NCBI GenBank assembly: GCA_963693365.1
Contig: CAVNZM010000009.1
Coordinates: 5,704,001-5,768,000, forward strand
Direction of reading: 5' to 3'
From: Amoebidium appalachense
Taxonomy: Eukaryota > Ichthyosporea
DNA length: 64,000 bases
The position numbers and the translations under genes are program-made. This document shows positions 48,282 to 64,000 of the stretch, in pieces. Positions within the stretch are counted from its first letter, which is position 1; the number at the start of each line of letters is the position of its first letter. Under the pieces are notes generated by a model, which saw only the letters and a program-made list of their open reading frames with translations, searched no databases and had not been told where the DNA came from.

Positions 48282-48639
48282 GTGAGGGGGGGGGGGGGGG
48301 GGGGGGGAAAGAAGTAAAAGCAAACACACTCACTATCTCGAATTATGTTTCTGTTTTTGCTGTTTCTGTTTTCTGTCGGCATTCTCAGCGTCCTTGGAGT
48401 GTCACAGTGGCAAATTCTTTTCCTTGGGTTCCCTCTAGAGTCTTAATTTCCCCACTGGGCACTGAGTCTAAGAGCATGTGAACGACCTACGGACCTATGA
48501 TATCATTACCGCCGCGCTTGAAGGCATGGTTGTTGCGTTGAAGTACACAGCCGCTAATTATGTCCAGGCTTGTCATTCCCAAGTTGTACAAAATGCAGAG
48601 TGACTCATCTCCTCCCTCCCTTGGAATACTATACCAGAA
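47331..48639. other. Intergenic, homopolymer-rich; no gene seen
   Basis: Unique-looking pieces at 47331-47470, 47570-47700, 47860-48000 and 48320-48600 are separated by C runs (47490-47520), mixed C/G runs (47740-47830) and a T22/G37 tract at 48221-48280. Confidence 0.6.
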
Positions 48640-48894
48640 ATGGCAGCCTACGGTTTGCATGCCCTTAAATGGATATGGATCAGCCTCCTCTGTGTGCGGC
48701 TGTGGTTTGGTGTGACATTTGGCACAGCGTATGATACTATATGCCGGGCGACTCTTCTACTTCTGGGTTCGGTGAATATAATATCATATGAGTCCGGAGT
48801 GCCAGTGTCCACCTGCCTGGCGGGGCCCCCACCCTCCTTCAAAACCATTCGGCAGGCCACACTGCGGCGCTCGCACACACCGTACACCGTATTG

Positions 48895-49470
<576 letters not shown>

Positions 49471-49589
49471 GCCACCCAGTGACTGTGACCACCAACAATT
49501 TAAAGATACTTGAGGTTGTGCCGATCACTCAGCTTCTTGCTTCTTTCGCCGCCAATTCTGAGTTTTAAATCAATGATTATTAGCCGCTA

Positions 49590-49765
49590 GTAGGCAATTG
49601 ACACGTAGCTCCGGGGTGGCAATGGTAACACGTGTGTTCTAAATATACCCACCAATCACGGGGCAGCAGCTAGCACCCGTCACGGTGGGGGAGCAGGTAG
49701 TAAAATGTGCCGTGTGCCTGAGCAGAGGGGGGTGCCATCCTTGCCACAGGGGGGTCCAACGGGTG
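49590..49765 (-). repeat. Inverted repeat, left arm
   Basis: The reverse complement aligns with 50365-50505: GGACCCCCCTGTGGCAAGG, CCCCCCTCTGCTCAGGCAC, CCGTGATTGG and ATATATTT in the same order. Both are related to 17450-17520 and 42840-42905. Confidence 0.8.
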
Positions 49766-49853
49766 TCCCCAGATTGCATACTACTAACTATTTCCTTTTA
49801 GGGCGAGCCTGTCTGTGGAAGGGCAAAGAGACACAGGGGGAAGGGGGGAGGAA

Positions 49854-49893
<40 letters not shown>

Positions 49894-50060
49894 CAGTGTT
49901 TTGAGATCTGCTGCTACAGGGTCACCTCATGGCCAAATTTAAACTTTCGATTTCCTTTGTTCCTCCCTATGTGTGTATACTCCAACAACATATACCCCCT
50001 TATTCCCTTAATCCAACCCCCCCTCCCTTCCCCCTCCCCTCCCTTCCCCCCCCTTTTTTC

Positions 50061-50091
<31 letters not shown>

Positions 50092-50231
50092 GGGGGGGCG
50101 GGACCGAGCCCGGCGCGTGCGCGCGCATGCGCGTGCACACGCACACGTGTGCGTTGGTGGCAGCGTAGAGGAGGGTGCACCGTGGAGGGAGCGAGCCTCA
50201 CTATAGCCTTCACCTGCGAGCCTCAGTCATT

Positions 50232-50281
<50 letters not shown>

Positions 50282-50364
50282 ACTACCAAATCCTCATCTT
50301 TTGACTTGATAATTTAAAGTATACAAGTGGCCCATGCGCAAGGCGGGTCTATGCAATGTTGGAG

Positions 50365-50620
50365 TCAACCGTTCGACTTGGACCCCCCTGTGGCAAGGTG
50401 GTACCCCCCTCTGCTCAGGCACATGGCACATTCCCCCGCCGATCGTGGTGCGGTGCCAGCTGCTGGCCCGTGATTGGGGGATATATTTGGAACTCCGCGC
50501 CATTGGGCCACATTGGCTATTTGTTCACTCAGCCTGGACTGTGACTTCGAAACCCTGCACCCACCATTCCACATTCAGTCGATCTTTTATTGACACAGCC
50601 CAGCTGCGCCTGCACTGAGC
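50365..50620 (+). repeat. Inverted repeat, right arm, with block D sequence
   Basis: Direct match to 17455-17600 (GTGATTGG, ATATATTT, GGAACTCCGC, AAACCCTGCACCCACCATTCC). The loop holds another diverged block D segment (GATCTGCTGCT...CTCCCTATGTGTG) and long G and C runs (49859-49892, 50233-50281). Confidence 0.8.
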
Positions 50621-50639
50621 CATGCACATATGATGGCCG

Positions 50640-51098
50640 AAACAGTTCCCTTTTTAAATTACCTGCAACAATAATGCAACATACTGTACACCCCGGATAA
50701 TATCTGATTGAATCATACCCCCTGTATCACGACGTAGTCTATTTGAAGCAGGCAAACTCTTACGTTATATGTTACAATGTTATTATGTGCACAAAAAAAA
50801 GGGGGGGGTGCCTAACTGGCACCTTGCCTGTAAGCAAAAAACCCGAAGATAGGCCCAGCCGTGCAGCCCACATTTGCGAAAAATTGTCTGTTTTGGCTCT
50901 GGGTTGGAGGCCTGCTCAACTTGCAAAAGAAGCATTCCATGTCTAACCTCTGAGGCTAGTTCGTTTTACACAGCCAAGCCTTGTATCCAGCTCAACCGAA
51001 GCCAGACTTAACCCTCCCCCTCCCCCCCCCCCCCCCCCCCCCCCAACACCACCACCACCACCACCCCCCCACCCATCCAACAACAACCCCCCCCCCCC

Positions 51099-51149
<51 letters not shown>

Positions 51150-51388
51150 AACAATAACAACCCCTGAAAACAGCAATCGTTATGGATGAAACCACATTTG
51201 ATACACGTGAACATACATCGCATGCCATGAAGCACACATCTAGATAAGCACAGATATCGGGCAAGCATGGACAAACCGTCCAGCCACCTGGCCAGCTACT
51301 GGTTGTGGGGGTGGGTGGATGTCTGGGGGCGGGCAGCTCTCTGGGGGGGGGATATGGTGGTTAGTGCCACCGTCATTTTTCTTTTTTT

Positions 51389-51433
<45 letters not shown>

Positions 51434-52010
51434 TGTACCAGTTTTTTTTGGGGGGGTGTATGCTTTTTTTCTTTTGTGTGTGGGGGATACAGTTAAGGGT
51501 AAGGGGAGTGAGGGTTCGCTATTCAATTTGAAAAGAAGTGGCAGGAAGACAGGAGGGATTCCACTTATGTTCATGGCAATGAGGCCTAAGTGGCTGGATA
51601 GGTCTGCGGAGTAGAGAAAACTTTGGGGGGAGATCGGGGGGAAGGGGTGGGGGAGGTGGGGTTTGATATGTATGTAGAGATAAAGATTTCGCAGTGCCAA
51701 AGTTCTGCGGCATACACTCCAGTATCGAGCAGGATGGGGTGAAAGCCAACAGTGGGTGTGTGCAAAAGTTTGCTGAAATTATTGCGGCTGGGTGGTTGGA
51801 TGCAGTGATTGGGCCATGATGCTGATGGCGGTAGTTGATTGGTGGAGATGGAGGCACCGTCACAGGGGGGAAGGGCGCGGGGGAGAGAGAGGGAGAGGGT
51901 GTGAGAGGGAGGGAGAGCGAGAGAGAGCGAGAGAGAGAGGGAGAGGGAGGAAAGAGTGAGTGTGTGTGGTAAGGGGACTGAGAGGGGGAGTAGGAGGTGG
52001 GGATGTGTGT

Positions 52011-52041
<31 letters not shown>

Positions 52042-52070
52042 GGGGGGGGAAGAGAGAGAGGTAAACATAC
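50640..52070. other. Downstream of chitin synthase; homopolymers, no clear gene
   Basis: Unassigned sequence to 50990, a C/A tract at 51010-51148 including about 50 A with one short break, T/G tracts at 51380-51430, and a GA-rich stretch at 51890-51960. The donor GTATGT at 52070 predicts at least one more downstream exon on the minus strand, which I could not place. Confidence 0.5.
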
Positions 52071-63516
<11,446 letters not shown>

Positions 63517-64000
63517 CTGTGGGGGGGGGGGGGGGGGGGGTGTTAGCGGTTGCGTGGGGTGTGAGGGCAGGAAGGGGGGCGGTGGTGAAATGAATAGGGG
63601 CTTAAAACAATTGGTGCCGGGGGGGGAGGGGGGGGGGGGGGGGGGGAGGGGGGGGACGGATTGATGAGGAATAGAAAGGAAGGGGAAAGAGAGAGTGGAG
63701 GGGGGGGGGGGACGGATTGATGAGGAATAGAAAGGAAGGGGGAAGAGAGTGTAAGGTAAGGAGGTAAAGAAGCGGGGACAGAGAGGGGCAGGTGGGCGGT
63801 GAGGGGGGGAGGGGGGGAGGGGGGAGGGGGTTATGCTTTGAATAATGATTAGGATATCATACTGGCCATGCGGTGTGTGACGAGGGCTGGTAGGAACCTC
63901 TCTCTCTTTGTGTGGGTGTCTCTTGGATGTGTGTGTGCGGGTACTTGTGTATCTCTGTGTATCATCATATGTCTATGTGTCTGTGTGCATGGGTGCATGG
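63517..64000. other. Chitin synthase intron up to window end
   Basis: G-rich tracts and a 30-base direct repeat (GGACGGATTGATGAGGAATA at 63655 and 63710). No exon recognised, so the next upstream exon lies beyond 64000. Confidence 0.6.

Overview
The window is nuclear DNA of a unicellular eukaryote. Genes have spliceosomal introns (GT-AG, one GC-AG), coding DNA is GC-rich, and much of the rest is microsatellite: (GT)n/(CA)n, (CT)n, and very long G or C runs. The clearest host gene is a multi-exon chitin synthase on the minus strand whose core resembles the animal/choanoflagellate-type enzyme. A chitin-making protist is a reasonable guess, but the species cannot be named from the sequence.

Layout. 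0-2 kb: microsatellites, then a small C2H2 zinc-finger gene on the minus strand with two in-frame TAG codons. 2.2-7.8 kb: a seven-exon protein kinase gene on the plus strand with several frame breaks, most at short G runs. 8.0-8.4 kb: two phase-matched minus-strand exons of an unknown protein. 9.4-46.7 kb: a mosaic of direct segmental duplications. Block E is at 9.4 and 19.3 kb, block A at 11.75, 22.2/26.25 and 34.3 kb, block B at 12.1, 32.3 and 35.0 kb, block C at 13.9 and 37.1 kb, and block D at 16.7 and 42.1 kb. Block C carries an intronless secreted cysteine-rich protein gene in both copies, with 17 amino-acid differences against 2 synonymous ones. Block D carries degraded copies of the 3' exons of the chitin synthase. 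46.7-51.9 kb: microsatellites and an inverted repeat. 52-63.5 kb: the chitin synthase, whose 5' part lies beyond the window.

Four mobile elements interrupt the duplicated blocks and can be delimited by comparing copies: a 291-bp MITE (19689-19979, 4-bp target duplication); a 5'-truncated LINE with RNase H (22575-26247, 12-bp duplication); a 5.8-kb element with perfect 104-bp terminal inverted repeats (26462-32278) that carries a retroviral-type integrase split by an intron; and a tandem LTR-internal array of a very small LTR retrotransposon (39816-42122, 5-bp duplication). The 5.8-kb element's intron has itself collected a duplicated tRNA-like repeat, a Copia fragment and an LTR.

Two things deserve most attention. 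First, TAG interrupts otherwise clean coding frames in the zinc-finger gene and in the LINE, while TGA is the terminal stop or lies just beyond TAG in most recognisable genes. This suggests UAG may be a sense codon, probably glutamine. Second, the 5.8-kb TIR element looks like a cut-and-paste transposon built around a gypsy-like integrase. Homopolymer-length errors in the assembly are an alternative explanation for the frameshifts, but not for the clean TAG read-throughs.
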